Shown: positions 18,503 through 27,142 of the stretch, one piece after another
How positions within the stretch are numbered: position 1 is the stretch's first letter
Layout: each line of letters starts with the position of its first letter
NCBI RefSeq assembly: GCF_900445235.1
Contig: NZ_UFSM01000001.1
Location: 3,487,501-3,551,500 of the forward strand
Reading direction: 5' to 3'
Length of the DNA: 64,000 nt
Source: Aminobacter aminovorans
Lineage (GTDB): Bacteria; Pseudomonadota; Alphaproteobacteria; Rhizobiales; Rhizobiaceae
Translations under genes and position numbers: made by a program
The notes under the pieces: generated by a model
Seen by the model: only the letters and a program-made list of their open reading frames with translations
Told to the model about the DNA's origin: nothing
Databases searched by the model: none

Positions 18503-19885
18503 TCAGCGGCCGTCCGGCGTCCGGAGACCGATCCACTTGTCCTTGACGGCGTTGTAGTGCTCTTCCGGCTTGTACTTGGTCACCTGCAGGTTAAGCCTCT
18601 CGACCGAGAGATTGCCGGCAGCCGACAGGATCGCATAGCTCGCTACCACGACGTCGCGTTCGGCATTGGCCAGATTGATCTGCGCATCGATGACGTCTTG
18701 CTGGGCGTTCAGCACGTCGAGCGTCGTGCGCTGACCGACATTGCGCTCCTCGATGACGCCGTTGAGCGCCAGCTGGGCTGCCGAGATCACTTCGCGGTTC
18801 GCGGCCACTGCCTCGCGAGAAGCGGTGTATTGCGTCCAGGCGGAAGTCACCGCAGCGCGGACCTGGTCGCGGCTGACATCGACTTCGATGCGGGCCTGAC
18901 CCAGCGATTCCTTGGATTGGCGCACGGTCGCCGAGGCACGGCCGCCCTGGTAGATCGGCACGGTCAGCGTTGCACCGATATTGGCCGACGTCGTCCAGCC
19001 GTCCGGTGAGGTGATGGTGGTCGGCGCGTTGTCGCGATGAACCTGGGAAATGCCCGCTGAAGCCGACAACTGCGGCAGCAACGCGCCCTCGGCAGACTTC
19101 ACCGAGAACCCGGCCGCGTCGACCAGATGTTGTGTGGCCTGAATCGCCGGATGCTGGTCGGCTGCGAGGGCTGCCGCGCTATCGAGGCTTCTGGGCAGCA
19201 GCTTGCCGAGTGGCGCAGCCGCCTTGAGGTTCTTCGGTTCGTCACCGACGATCTGGCGATAGATGGCAGCACTCGACAGCGCCGCCGCCCGGGCCGCGGC
19301 CAACTGTGCCAGCGCCGCCGAACGCGAGGCGTCGGCCTGCGCGACGTCGGTGCGGGTGCCCTCGCCCACGTCGAAGCGCGATCGCGCAGCGCGAACCTGT
19401 TCGCCGAGGAACTGCAGATTGCGTTCCCTCAGCGCGGCGATCTGGCGGTCACGGATGACATCCATGTAAGCACTCGCCGCGTTGAACAGAATGTTCTGTT
19501 CCGTGTTACGAAGGCTCTCGTTCGATGCGCGAACGCGGGCTTCCGCAGCCGCGACATTGTTCTTGGTCTGGAAACCATCGAACAGCGACTGACGAATCTC
19601 GACACCGAACGAGCCGGTCGTCAGATGGCTCGTCGAGGAATTCCGACGTGTCGTCGAGTAATCGATGCTGGCCGAGCCATTGATCGTCGGCCGGTAACCG
19701 GACTTGGCGATCGCGACGCTTTCGTCGGTGACGCGCACGCCGGCGCGGGCCGAATTGAGCTGGGAATTGTTCTGATAGGCCTTTGCCAAAGCTCCGAGGA
19801 TCGTTTCCGCGGAAGCCGACAGCGGCGAAAGCGCCGTCGCGGAAACCAAGGCTACGGCAAACACACTTTTACGGAAAAACGACAC
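18503..19885 (-). CDS. tolC: TolC family outer membrane efflux/secretion channel
   Basis: The 460-residue product has a signal peptide (SVFAVALVSATALSPLSASA, cleavage before ETILGAL) and the two OEP repeats of TolC trimers: long coiled helices (AAAEARVRASNESLRNTEQN, RQSKESLGQARIEVDVSRDQ) and barrel strands (SASIDYSTTRRNSS). It forms the outer-membrane exit duct for tripartite efflux pumps and type I secretion. No inner-membrane partner is adjacent, as usual for a shared housekeeping TolC. It lies 167 bases downstream of pcm, the conserved rhizobial order. Confidence 0.93.
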   Translation of the reverse strand: MSFFRKSVFAVALVSATALSPLSASAETILGALAKAYQNNSQLNSARAGVRVTDESVAIAKSGYRPTINGSASIDYSTTRRNSSTSHLTTGSFGVEIRQSLFDGFQTKNNVAAAEARVRASNESLRNTEQNILFNAASAYMDVIRDRQIAALRERNLQFLGEQVRAARSRFDVGEGTRTDVAQADASRSAALAQLAAARAAALSSAAIYRQIVGDEPKNLKAAAPLGKLLPRSLDSAAALAADQHPAIQATQHLVDAAGFSVKSAEGALLPQLSASAGISQVHRDNAPTTITSPDGWTTSANIGATLTVPIYQGGRASATVRQSKESLGQARIEVDVSRDQVRAAVTSAWTQYTASREAVAANREVISAAQLALNGVIEERNVGQRTTLDVLNAQQDVIDAQINLANAERDVVVASYAILSAAGNLSVERLNLQVTKYKPEEHYNAVKDKWIGLRTPDGR

Positions 19886-20052
19886 GCGCGTCCCTCATTC
19901 ATTCTGCGGCGAGCTGCCTGAAGACAGCTACTAATGCCCCTCGCCGAATCCGACAACAAGCGACCAATCTGGACCAATACAGTCCAGAATCAATCACCCT
20001 CGTCCGCTCCTTAGATCATCACGACGCATTGCCCGCCGCAAGAAAAAGGAGA

Positions 20053-20727
20053 TCAGAACTCAAATTCGTGTGTGCGATTGAAGCCAGGTAGTGGCTTAAC
20101 TGCCGCATTGAAGGCACGGCGGGCGGTCACTACGGAGCCGGCCTTGAGGTAGACGCTGGCGACGCCGGCATTGCCGCGCCCCTCGACGACGACCAGTCGG
20201 CCACCATCCTTGAGCTGGGCAAGCAGCGCCTCGGGCACCTGCTCGACGCTGCCGCCGACGAAGATGACGTCATAGGGCGCCTGCGACGGATAGCCGGCGG
20301 CGAGAGGCGCCGTGACCACCACGACATTGTCATAGCCGAGCGACGAAAGCGTCGAGCTTGCCCTAGCCGCAAGCGTGGCATCGCTTTCGAGCGCGATCAC
20401 CGAGCTTGCGAGGCGCGACAGCACCGCCGAAGAATAGCCCGTGCCGCAACCGACATCGAGAACGAAGTCGCCGGGACGGATTTCTGCCAGTTGCGCCAGC
20501 TTGGCGAATGGCGACGGCTCCATGAGATAGCGTGGGAGGTCGCCATCGGCGGTCGCACCATAGCGCATGTCCTCGTCGATATAGGCAAGCTCGCGCTGGC
20601 CATTGTCGACGAACTCCTCGCGCGGCACCGACAGCATGGCGGAGAGAATGGCGGCGTCGGTCACATCGGTGGTGCGGACCTGGCCGTCCACCATCTTCAC
20701 GCGACGTTCGGAAAAATCAGCGTTCAT
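20053..20727 (-). CDS. pcm: Protein-L-isoaspartate O-methyltransferase family
   Basis: AdoMet-dependent methyltransferase family that repairs isoaspartyl residues. The 224-residue product has motif I FVLDVGCGTGYSSAVL, the PIMT-type N-terminal VPREEFVD and the motif with PYDVIFVGGSVEQVPEALL. The start is set at MNADFSERRVKMVDGQVRT, typical of the rhizobial orthologs next to tolC; the frame extends upstream through the tRNA-Cys gene and is discarded. Rhizobial members adjacent to tolC often diverge from classical Pcm, so catalytic specificity is less sure than the fold. Confidence 0.88.
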   Translation of the reverse strand: MNADFSERRVKMVDGQVRTTDVTDAAILSAMLSVPREEFVDNGQRELAYIDEDMRYGATADGDLPRYLMEPSPFAKLAQLAEIRPGDFVLDVGCGTGYSSAVLSRLASSVIALESDATLAARASSTLSSLGYDNVVVVTAPLAAGYPSQAPYDVIFVGGSVEQVPEALLAQLKDGGRLVVVEGRGNAGVASVYLKAGSVVTARRAFNAAVKPLPGFNRTHEFEF

Positions 20728-20808
20728 GTTCAACTGGCCCGCCTTCGACGCGTGATGCGCAACTGCTAACTGCCCGAATGGGTCCTCGGCGGCGGTTGCC
20801 GAGGAAGC

Positions 20809-20882
20809 TGGAGGCCTCGCCCGGAATCGAACCGGGGTGCAAGGATTTGCAGTCCTCTGCGTAACCACTCCGCCACGAGGCC
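20809..20882 (-). tRNA. tRNA-Cys (GCA)
   Basis: The minus strand folds into a full cloverleaf: acceptor GGCCTCG paired with CGAGGCC, discriminator T as expected for tRNA-Cys, encoded CCA, the T arm containing GGTTCGATTCC, and anticodon GCA in the loop CTGCAAA. Confidence 0.95.
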
Positions 20883-21141
20883 TCGCCGCTTCGGGCGTCT
20901 ACACGGCTCCAATAGGTTGCCAGGATTCCGCCGTCAAGCGGGAGAAGACTCTTTCTCCGTGGGTTTTGGTCGCGGCCACGGCAAAGGATTGACGGAGCCG
21001 CAGCAAGGGGCCGGATCGTACGCTCATGCCGCGCGAATCCTCGCGCCGACCCACGTTTTGTGCCTGGCGGGATTCGTCCCTTCGCAACGAGCCCTTGTGG
21101 CACCCTGTGCAATGCCGGGCGAATCCTTCCTCGCCTGCGAG

Positions 21142-21405
21142 CTAGTTCGCCGGGCGCTTGCGCCGTTCCCACCAGATGATCAGCCTGCGGCGTACGCGGC
21201 GCACGACATGGAATTCGTGCGACAGGACCAGAAGCCCCAGGGGAATCATCCAGAAACCGAGCACCGGCAGAAAGCCCAGCAGGCCGAAGAAGCAGAGTGC
21301 GACGCCAATACCGATGCGCACCCCGCGCGAACGCGGCATGGAAAATTCGCGGCCGAAGATCGAAATCTTGCGTCTGGGTGGTTGCTGGTGTGGGGCGCTG
21401 ATCAT
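21142..21405 (-). CDS. Small conserved membrane protein
   Basis: The 87-residue product from ATG 21405 has a basic N-terminus (PRRKISIFGREFSMPRSRGV), two closely spaced hydrophobic segments (IGIGVALCFFGLLGFLPVLG and WMIPLGLLVLSHEF) and a strongly basic tail rich in Arg (RRVRRRLIIWWERRKR). It resembles the PGPGW-type small transmembrane proteins of Rhizobiales, with the helical hairpin and the W-M-I-P-L-G-L turn. The open frame reaches further upstream to 21594, so the start is uncertain. Function unknown. Confidence 0.65.
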   Translation of the reverse strand: MISAPHQQPPRRKISIFGREFSMPRSRGVRIGIGVALCFFGLLGFLPVLGFWMIPLGLLVLSHEFHVVRRVRRRLIIWWERRKRPAN

Positions 21406-21607
21406 TATCCCTGCATCAGTTCGATGAAGTCTGTGCGCCCGAATGACGCGCCAAGCCGGCGAAAGGCTTGGTAAAGCGGACATATGAGGCCGTCCCGGGG
21501 TGATTACCAGAAAGCTCTCTGGGAAAAACTCGCAAAAAGCTGCGATTAGCGCTTTGCAAATCGGATTACCGTTGCTATACGCCGCCTCGTTCACACAAGA
21601 GCGCTGT

Positions 21608-21682
21608 TCCCCGGTAGCTCAGTGGTAGAGCAACCGGCTGTTAACCGGTTGGTCGCTGGTTCGAATCCGGCCCGGGGAGCCA
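21608..21682 (+). tRNA. tRNA-Asn (GUU)
   Basis: Complete cloverleaf with acceptor TCCCCGG paired with CCGGGGA, discriminator G and encoded CCA. The D arm contains GCTCAGTGGTAGAGC, the anticodon stem is CCGGC/GCCGG-like with loop CTGTTAA (anticodon GTT), and the T arm contains GGTTCGAATCC. Confidence 0.96.
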
Positions 21683-22553
21683 CTTCATTCTCAAAATCAT
21701 TGAAGTCTAAAGCCGCCCTGCGGTTCGCATTGCCGCGCTTCCTGCCTGCCTGCCATCCACAATCGCGCAGACCTTACGGTTTCCGGCTCCATTCCGCGTC
21801 CACGCCAGTCTTCACCGGCCTCACACGCAATGGCCGCAATGGCCACCCAGGCGATTCGTTCTACTTGTACATCTCAACCAAGTTCGCATCCCGCTTTAAG
21901 CAACCTGCAATATGTCCGCACCAGATATGCAACCATATCTACAAGTCATTGGTCGGAGCTTGATGATGCGAATCCTTTCACTGGGCATTCTTAACGCTGC
22001 TGCTGGCCGGATATTCGGACAGCGATTCGCCGCCACAGGGCAATGCTGCTGATTCTTTGAGAACGGACCGCTTCCCCTTCTTCCAGCGCGAGCCATTCGG
22101 CGAAGTCGCCAATTCGGCCAATCTCAATTACGTCGAATTCCGCTCAGTCTGAATGACGGCGACGGCAACTCGATCATGACCGACAGTTGGGTTTCGCAAC
22201 GGACGAAACACGACGATGCCGTCACCAAGGGCTACGCCAAGATTTGCGCCTAGAACGAGAATGGCGCCGTCACGTCGGTGGCCATCGCCTCGACACCGCA
22301 GTCAGGCAGCTCGGCTAGCAAGGTGAACGCCGACGCACGTTACGCGATCCTGCAGTGACAAGCTGAGCCGCCGAGAGTCGAGGAATTGCAGCTCGTCCCT
22401 GTCCGCGCTGTGGCGGTCCCGCCAGTCGAGACCACCAAGCTCCGCGGGGCCTCTTTCCTAGTCTTTGCCGCTCGGCGCATCTGCGCACCGCGATCGCGCT
22501 GGCCGTACCGTCAGCACCTGTGCCAGCCAGCGACATGGGTGGCACGGAACGCC
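21683..22553. other. Decayed region between tRNA-Asn and glsA
   Basis: About 870 bases without an intact gene. Short, frame-shifted coding-like pieces are present (see 21973-22358), base composition is lower in GC just after the tRNA, and no complete reading frame has family support. The position directly 3' of a tRNA suggests an old insertion that decayed; no duplicated tRNA end was found by eye. Confidence 0.5.
21973..22358 (+). pseudogene. Frameshifted relic, possibly of a lipoprotein gene
   Basis: One frame reads FHWAFLTLLLAGYSDSDSP, like a lipoprotein signal in which the lipobox Cys has become Tyr, and stops after GEVANSANLNYVEFRSV. A second frame carries on with LNDGDGNSIMTDSWVSQRTK to an internal TAG, then the same frame continues NENGAVTSVAIASTPQSGSS to a TGA. 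Coding-like composition broken by a frameshift and an internal stop indicates decay. The parent family is not recognised. Confidence 0.35.
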
Positions 22554-23486
22554 TCAGCGCGAGGCGAAGATCGACCAGTTCATCCGCTTGGTCAGCCGTT
22601 CCAGGGCGATCGAGCCCAGCATCGAGTTGCCGCGCGCATTGAGCCCCGGCGACCATACGGCGATCGACGCCACGCCAGGCACGATCGCCAGGATACCGCC
22701 GCCGACGCCGCTCTTGCCTGGGATGCCGACGCGGAAGGCGAACTCGCCCGAACCGTCATAATGGCCGCAGGTCAGCATCAGCGCGTTGATACGACGGGCG
22801 CGCTCGCTCGAGACGATCGTGTGCCCGGTCTCCTCGATGCGTCCGGCATTGGCCAGGAACCGCCCGGCATTCGCCAGTTGCAGGCAGCTCATGGCGACGG
22901 CGCAATGGTGGAAATAGACCCCGAGCGTCATCTCAGGCGCGTGGTTCAGATTGCCGAAACCCTTGAGATAGTTTGCCAGCGCGAAATTGCGGAAGCCGGT
23001 GGCGCGCTCGGAATTGGCGACGTCGCGGTCGATGATGACCGAATCGTCATCGGCCACCGTGCGCATGAAGCTCAGAACCTCGCCGATCGCCTCGCGCGGC
23101 TGGTGTCCGGACAAAAGCACGTCCGAGACGACGATCGCGCCGGCATTGATGAAGGGATTCCGCGGAATGCCATGCTCGAGTTCGAGCTGGACGATGGAGT
23201 TAAAGGCCGTACCAGAGGGTTCGCGCCCGACGCGGTTCCACAGTTGATCGCCGACGCGGCCGAGCGCCAGCCCCAGTGTGAACACCTTTGAGATGCTCTG
23301 GATCGAAAACGGCTCGTCGGCGTCGCCCGCCGCGGCCACCTCGCCGTCGTTCTTGACCACGGCAATGGCAAACCTGGCCGGATCGACCTTGCCGAGCTCA
23401 GGAATGTAGGAGGCAACTTCGCCGCGCTCCGGCTGCGCTGCCATCTCGGCGACGATCTCGTTCAACGTATCCTGGAGGCTGGGCAT
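22554..23486 (-). CDS. glsA: Glutaminase, serine beta-lactamase-like fold
   Basis: Converts glutamine to glutamate and ammonia in the cytoplasm. The 310-residue product has the family SxxK motif in [18 protein letters not shown], the conserved [14 protein letters not shown] and [12 protein letters not shown] regions, and the C-terminal [15 protein letters not shown]. Length matches the usual ~305-310 residues. The start is set at [12 protein letters not shown]; the upstream 30-codon extension is discarded. A Cys/Arg-rich stretch upstream is non-coding. No glutamate metabolism genes are adjacent. Confidence 0.95.
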   Translation of the reverse strand: MPSLQDTLNEIVAEMAAQPERGEVASYIPELGKVDPARFAIAVVKNDGEVAAAGDADEPFSIQSISKVFTLGLALGRVGDQLWNRVGREPSGTAFNSIVQLELEHGIPRNPFINAGAIVVSDVLLSGHQPREAIGEVLSFMRTVADDDSVIIDRDVANSERATGFRNFALANYLKGFGNLNHAPEMTLGVYFHHCAVAMSCLQLANAGRFLANAGRIEETGHTIVSSERARRINALMLTCGHYDGSGEFAFRVGIPGKSGVGGGILAIVPGVASIAVWSPGLNARGNSMLGSIALERLTKRMNWSIFASR

Positions 23487-23750
23487 GGCACTTCCTGCAA
23501 GCTCTTCGACCGGCTCGAACCGGCAGGCCGTTCTACAACAAGTCGTGCGCGCCGCCACCCAATCCATCCTCATCAACCAACCGGACGAACCTTGGCGCTT
23601 CGGCCTTGGTTGCAGCCGAATCTACAAAAGAAGTGCAGAAAGCGAAACTTTTGTAGCAGCGATTCACGTATCCCTCACGTTGCGTCAACACGGCACTGTT
23701 ACAAGCAACCCCTAATGTTCGTTCAACCCACCAAACGGAGACGTTGCGAA

Positions 23751-23942
23751 ATGCGTTTTTCTGATGTGCGTGAGAGCCTGCGGAGCATCGGCGTTGTCAT
23801 GAGCAAGCGTGGCGAAACCATCCGGCTCAATTATTTCGGTGGCCTCGAAGATACGGCCAAATATGCAACCGACCTGCAGGAAGCGCTCGCGCTCGGCAGG
23901 GAACTCGCCGGCCCGCGCCGCACCGGTTCGTCGGGGCGCTGA
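23751..23942 (+). CDS. Conserved 63-residue rhizobial protein
   Basis: The product (start MRFSDVRESLRSIGVVMSKR, ending GPRRTGSSGR) is basic, with a predicted N-terminal helix, a short strand pair around TIRLNYFGGLEDTA and an amphipathic helix QEALALGRELAG. CGGAG stands ten bases before the ATG and a strong inverted repeat follows the stop, so it looks like an independent small transcription unit. I recall similar short unannotated proteins in Rhizobiales but know no function. Confidence 0.6.
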   Translation: MRFSDVRESLRSIGVVMSKRGETIRLNYFGGLEDTAKYATDLQEALALGRELAGPRRTGSSGR

Positions 23943-23955
23943 GCATCACTGGCGA

Positions 23956-23984
23956 CGCGACAGGGGCATGATCTGCCTGTCGCG
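23956..23984. terminator. Inverted repeat after the 63-residue gene
   Basis: CGCGACAGG pairs with CCTGTCGCG around an 11-base loop, 14 bases past the stop codon. No T run follows, so it may be a terminator or an operator-like palindrome. Confidence 0.4.
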
Positions 23985-24326
23985 ATCACCGAGGCGATTA
24001 TTCCGAACCAATTGGCGCGCGAAGTGGTTAGATCCCATTCGATAGCCCGTCACACAGCATTTCACGGCTGCTTTGACGTTTCACTCACGCCGCAATCACC
24101 CCGCCTACCCTAACGTCCTTCCGAAATCAGGCCGGAATCACCTCCGGCAAGAGTGGTGAGGAACGCTGGAATGCTGCAGGTTTTGCCCGGTGCCAGAAGC
24201 ATACAAGCACGCGCACTTGCCGGAATGTCGTTGTATGATCCCGATGCAAGTTGCGAGGGGCACAGGCGATTCGACCTGTGGTACCCTCTTCGGGGGCATG
24301 GACGACCTGCAGCGAAGGTCCGCACG
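23985..24326. other. Upstream region of the HilA/SARP-like regulator
   Basis: About 340 bases with no separate gene. The regulator frame remains open back to 24153, but family similarity begins only at 24327. The region should hold the promoter of the three-gene locus; no operator is recognised. Confidence 0.4.
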
Positions 24327-26114
24327 ATGGCTGGTGACGACGCCAGTACTCTTTGCAATATCTACCTGTTCGGGGCGCTGGCCGTCACCGACGCAGCCGG
24401 CGCGTCGTGCACGCCCAAGGCGCAGAAATCGCGTGCTCTCATGGCCATGCTGGCGCTCGCCCCGCGCGGTGCCCGCTCGCGCATCTGGCTTCGCGACAAG
24501 CTGTGGAGCGACCGTGGCGAGGAACAGGCCGCAGCGAGCCTGAGACAGGCGCTCGTCGACGTGCGCAAGTCGCTTGGCCCGATCGCCGACAGCATCATCA
24601 TCTCCGACAATCACACGATTTCGCTCGACCTCAACCGCGTATCGGTCGACGCTCTGCAACTGCTCGACCTGTCGCGCCAATCCGTGCCCAGCGAAGTCGA
24701 GCTCGAATCCTGGCCGGAACTGCTCGAAGGCCTCGACATCGGCGACCCCGAATTCGAAGAATGGCTGATGCTCGAGCGGCAGGTCTGGCAGGGCCGGCTC
24801 GAAAACGCGCTTGGCCAGCGCGACGTCAGCCCCAAGGACAGGCGCAGCAATGGACTCATCCCGGTCCAGGGCCAGAAGCCGGGGCCGAACTCCTCCGACG
24901 GTGGAAACCGCAAGTCGCTGCCGCTGAACGCCGCCCGGACCGGCTGGTCGGTGGCGCTGCTGCCGCCGGCAATATCGGGCGATGCCTTCGAGGCGGAATC
25001 GCTGCCCGACATGTTCGCCGAACTGCTGGTGAGGTCGCTGCTCGAAGGAGGCGAACTTACCGTCTCCGACCTGTCGCGGCCGGATCTTTCAGCAGCACAG
25101 GAACCGGACGCAACATTCGGGTCGGTGGCGCTGGCCATTCAGGTCCGCTACCGCTTCTCGGCCCACCAGGCCTATGTCAGCGTCAGCGTCCATCGCACCG
25201 CCGACCGGAGCCTGCTGTGGATGGGCGGTGCCACCCTCGAACGTCGTGCCGTCGAGGCCGGCGAAACCTCGGCAGCGCACCAGCTCATCAACGAGGCGAT
25301 GGACGAGTTGCGCAAATACTTCATCGCACGCTCGGAACAGACCGACGACGCCATCGAGGCAGAGAGCCTCTATGCTGCCGTCAACGCCATGTTCCGGCTG
25401 TCGCGCAACGACCTCGTCATGTCCGAGGCGTCGCTTCGGCGCATCATTGCCCAACGGCCGTCGTCGCAGGCCTATGCGTGGCTCGCCTTCCTGATGACTT
25501 TCCAGGTCGGCCAGCGGTTCTCCGACTCCGCTGTGGCCATCGAGCAGGCCCAGCACTACGCCCGCAAGGCGCTGGAACTCGATTCCAGCAATTCGGTCAC
25601 CTTGGCCCTCGTCGGTCATGTGCATTCGTTCCTGTTCGGCGAATATGACTACGCATCGGGTCTGTTCGAGCGCGCCATCCGCGCCAATCCGACCCAGGTG
25701 CTCGGCTGGGACCTCTATTCGATGCTGCATGCCTATGCCGGTCAGCCGGGCAAGGGCCTCAGCCTAGCCAACTGGGCGCGCCATCTCGGTGCCTACAGCC
25801 CCTATCGCTACTATTTCGACACGTCGCGGCTGATCAACGCCACACTGGCCGGCAATCACCGTGTCGCCATCGAAGCCGGCGAGCAGGCGCTGCGCGAACG
25901 GCCCGATTTCAACTCGCTGCTTCGTTATCTGGTAGCGAGCCACGCCCAGCTCGGCGACATCCGGGCCGCGCGCTCGCTGCTCGACCGCCTGAACGTCGTC
26001 GAACCAAATTTCTCGATCAGTTCGCTGATCGACGCCCGCTATCCGATCATGCGCACCGAGGGCGGCGCCAATCTGATTTCCGGCCTGATCAAGGCCGGCG
26101 TCAAGAAAACATGA
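24327..26114 (+). CDS. HilA/SARP-like transcription activator with TPRs
   Basis: The 595-residue product (start MAGDDASTLCN, AAGG upstream) has an N-terminal OmpR-type winged helix joined to a helical domain: NIYLFGALAVTDAAG, KAQKSRALMAMLALAP, then SRIWLRDKLWSDRGEEQAAA with SLRQALVDVRKSL, the arrangement of SARP/HilA/CadC-like activators. A middle domain (GWSVALLPPAISGDAFEAES onward) recalls the non-catalytic TolB-like part seen in adenylate-cyclase-linked regulators. The C-terminal third is TPR-like (ALELDSSNSVTLALVGHVHS, AIRANPTQVLGWDLYSMLHA). No transmembrane segment is seen. It sits 36 bases before the PAP2 gene on the same strand and probably controls it; the inducing signal is unknown. 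Confidence 0.75.
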   Translation: MAGDDASTLCNIYLFGALAVTDAAGASCTPKAQKSRALMAMLALAPRGARSRIWLRDKLWSDRGEEQAAASLRQALVDVRKSLGPIADSIIISDNHTISLDLNRVSVDALQLLDLSRQSVPSEVELESWPELLEGLDIGDPEFEEWLMLERQVWQGRLENALGQRDVSPKDRRSNGLIPVQGQKPGPNSSDGGNRKSLPLNAARTGWSVALLPPAISGDAFEAESLPDMFAELLVRSLLEGGELTVSDLSRPDLSAAQEPDATFGSVALAIQVRYRFSAHQAYVSVSVHRTADRSLLWMGGATLERRAVEAGETSAAHQLINEAMDELRKYFIARSEQTDDAIEAESLYAAVNAMFRLSRNDLVMSEASLRRIIAQRPSSQAYAWLAFLMTFQVGQRFSDSAVAIEQAQHYARKALELDSSNSVTLALVGHVHSFLFGEYDYASGLFERAIRANPTQVLGWDLYSMLHAYAGQPGKGLSLANWARHLGAYSPYRYYFDTSRLINATLAGNHRVAIEAGEQALRERPDFNSLLRYLVASHAQLGDIRAARSLLDRLNVVEPNFSISSLIDARYPIMRTEGGANLISGLIKAGVKKT

Positions 26115-26150
26115 CAGACGCGCCGAGCACCGCAAATTTTGATCAATTCA

Positions 26151-27131
26151 ATGGGGAATTCAGTGTCTGGCAACGACAGTTCCGCGCCTGTTGAGGGCGG
26201 CTTTTCGCACTTTATGGATCAGTACCGTTTCAAGGTCGCCGGCGACGACGTGCTGCCTTGTGCTGCCACGGACCGGCCTCCGATCGTGCTGGAAACGCTC
26301 GCATCCGGCGCCGAGGCAATGGTGATGGCGGCAGGCGTCGCCAGCGCCGTCATGAGCGCCGGCGTACTCAACAAGGCCTCGCTCAACAAGAACAAAAACA
26401 AAAACAAAAACAAGAATAAAAACAAGAACAAAGGCGGCGCACTTCAATCTGGTTCGGGCAGCGGGTCGCAGAGCAGCCTGATCCCGGCCTTCGAGCTCAG
26501 GCGTCTGCACACGTCGCCCTCGCCACACGCCTTTACGGCAGCGCGCAAGTTCACCTGGGAGCAGCTCGACATGCCGCTGCCGCCCGGCCCCGACGTGACC
26601 CGTCTCGAAACCACCGTCATGCTTTCGCTCCAGGCCCGTGACCGCGAACGTTCGCGTCGCAAGGAGGACATCGAGCGCGAGGCGACGCTTGACGTCTCCG
26701 ACTTCACCAAGCCGCTGGGCATCGACGGAATCAGCGGCTTCGACCAGACCGAGGGCCTGTTCCAGTCGATCCTGACGGCCTGCGAATATGTCGGGCTGAT
26801 CTACAAGGCAAAGTTCAACCGCACCCGGCCCAACCAGGTCGAGCCACGCTTGCGGCTGATGCTGCCCAATCCGGCGCACCAGGCCTATCCGAGCAACCAC
26901 TCGTTCCAGTGCCACTCGATTGCCTTTGCCTTCAATGCCATCCTGCCGGAGCACCCGGCGACGGAGGAGCTGTCGCGCATCGCCCGCAAGGTTGCAGAAA
27001 ATCGCGAATGGGCCGGTCTGCACTATCCGAGCGACACCAATGGCGGTAGGGCGCTGGCGCAGCGCTTCCAGCCCTATCTCAGGGACGCTTTCATGGCGAA
27101 CTATCTCGCCGCACAGCGCGAATGGCTCTGA
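26151..27131 (+). CDS. PAP2/vanadium-haloperoxidase-fold protein with Asn-Lys tract
   Basis: The 326-residue product carries all three PAP2 active-site motifs: KX6RP as KAKFNRTRP (K219), the PSxHS motif as PSNHS (H250), and RX5HX3D as REWAGLHYPSD (R285, H291, D295). These bind phosphate or vanadate. The N-terminal third has a hydrophobic helix (EAMVMAAGVASAVMSAGVL) and an (Asn-Lys)8 tract at residues 79-94, a likely flexible linker. There is no signal peptide or classic multi-helix membrane array, unlike lipid phosphatases, so a soluble haloperoxidase-type or acid phosphatase is likelier. A GTG at 26163, preceded by GGGGA, may be the true start. The protease gene follows 11 bases after the stop. 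Confidence 0.75.
   Translation: MGNSVSGNDSSAPVEGGFSHFMDQYRFKVAGDDVLPCAATDRPPIVLETLASGAEAMVMAAGVASAVMSAGVLNKASLNKNKNKNKNKNKNKNKGGALQSGSGSGSQSSLIPAFELRRLHTSPSPHAFTAARKFTWEQLDMPLPPGPDVTRLETTVMLSLQARDRERSRRKEDIEREATLDVSDFTKPLGIDGISGFDQTEGLFQSILTACEYVGLIYKAKFNRTRPNQVEPRLRLMLPNPAHQAYPSNHSFQCHSIAFAFNAILPEHPATEELSRIARKVAENREWAGLHYPSDTNGGRALAQRFQPYLRDAFMANYLAAQREWL
26385..26432 (+). repeat. Hexanucleotide microsatellite coding (Asn-Lys)8
   Basis: Eight consecutive AACAAR units (one as AATAAA) encode alternating Asn and Lys inside the PAP2 gene. This is strikingly A-rich in a GC-rich gene. Unit gain or loss would keep the frame and change linker length. Confidence 0.95.
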
Positions 27132-27142
27132 GGGGAGCGACC

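Noticed and set aside
21608..21682. Duplicated tRNA-Asn end marking an att site
   Set aside because: I looked for a second copy of the T-arm and acceptor sequence downstream and did not see one.
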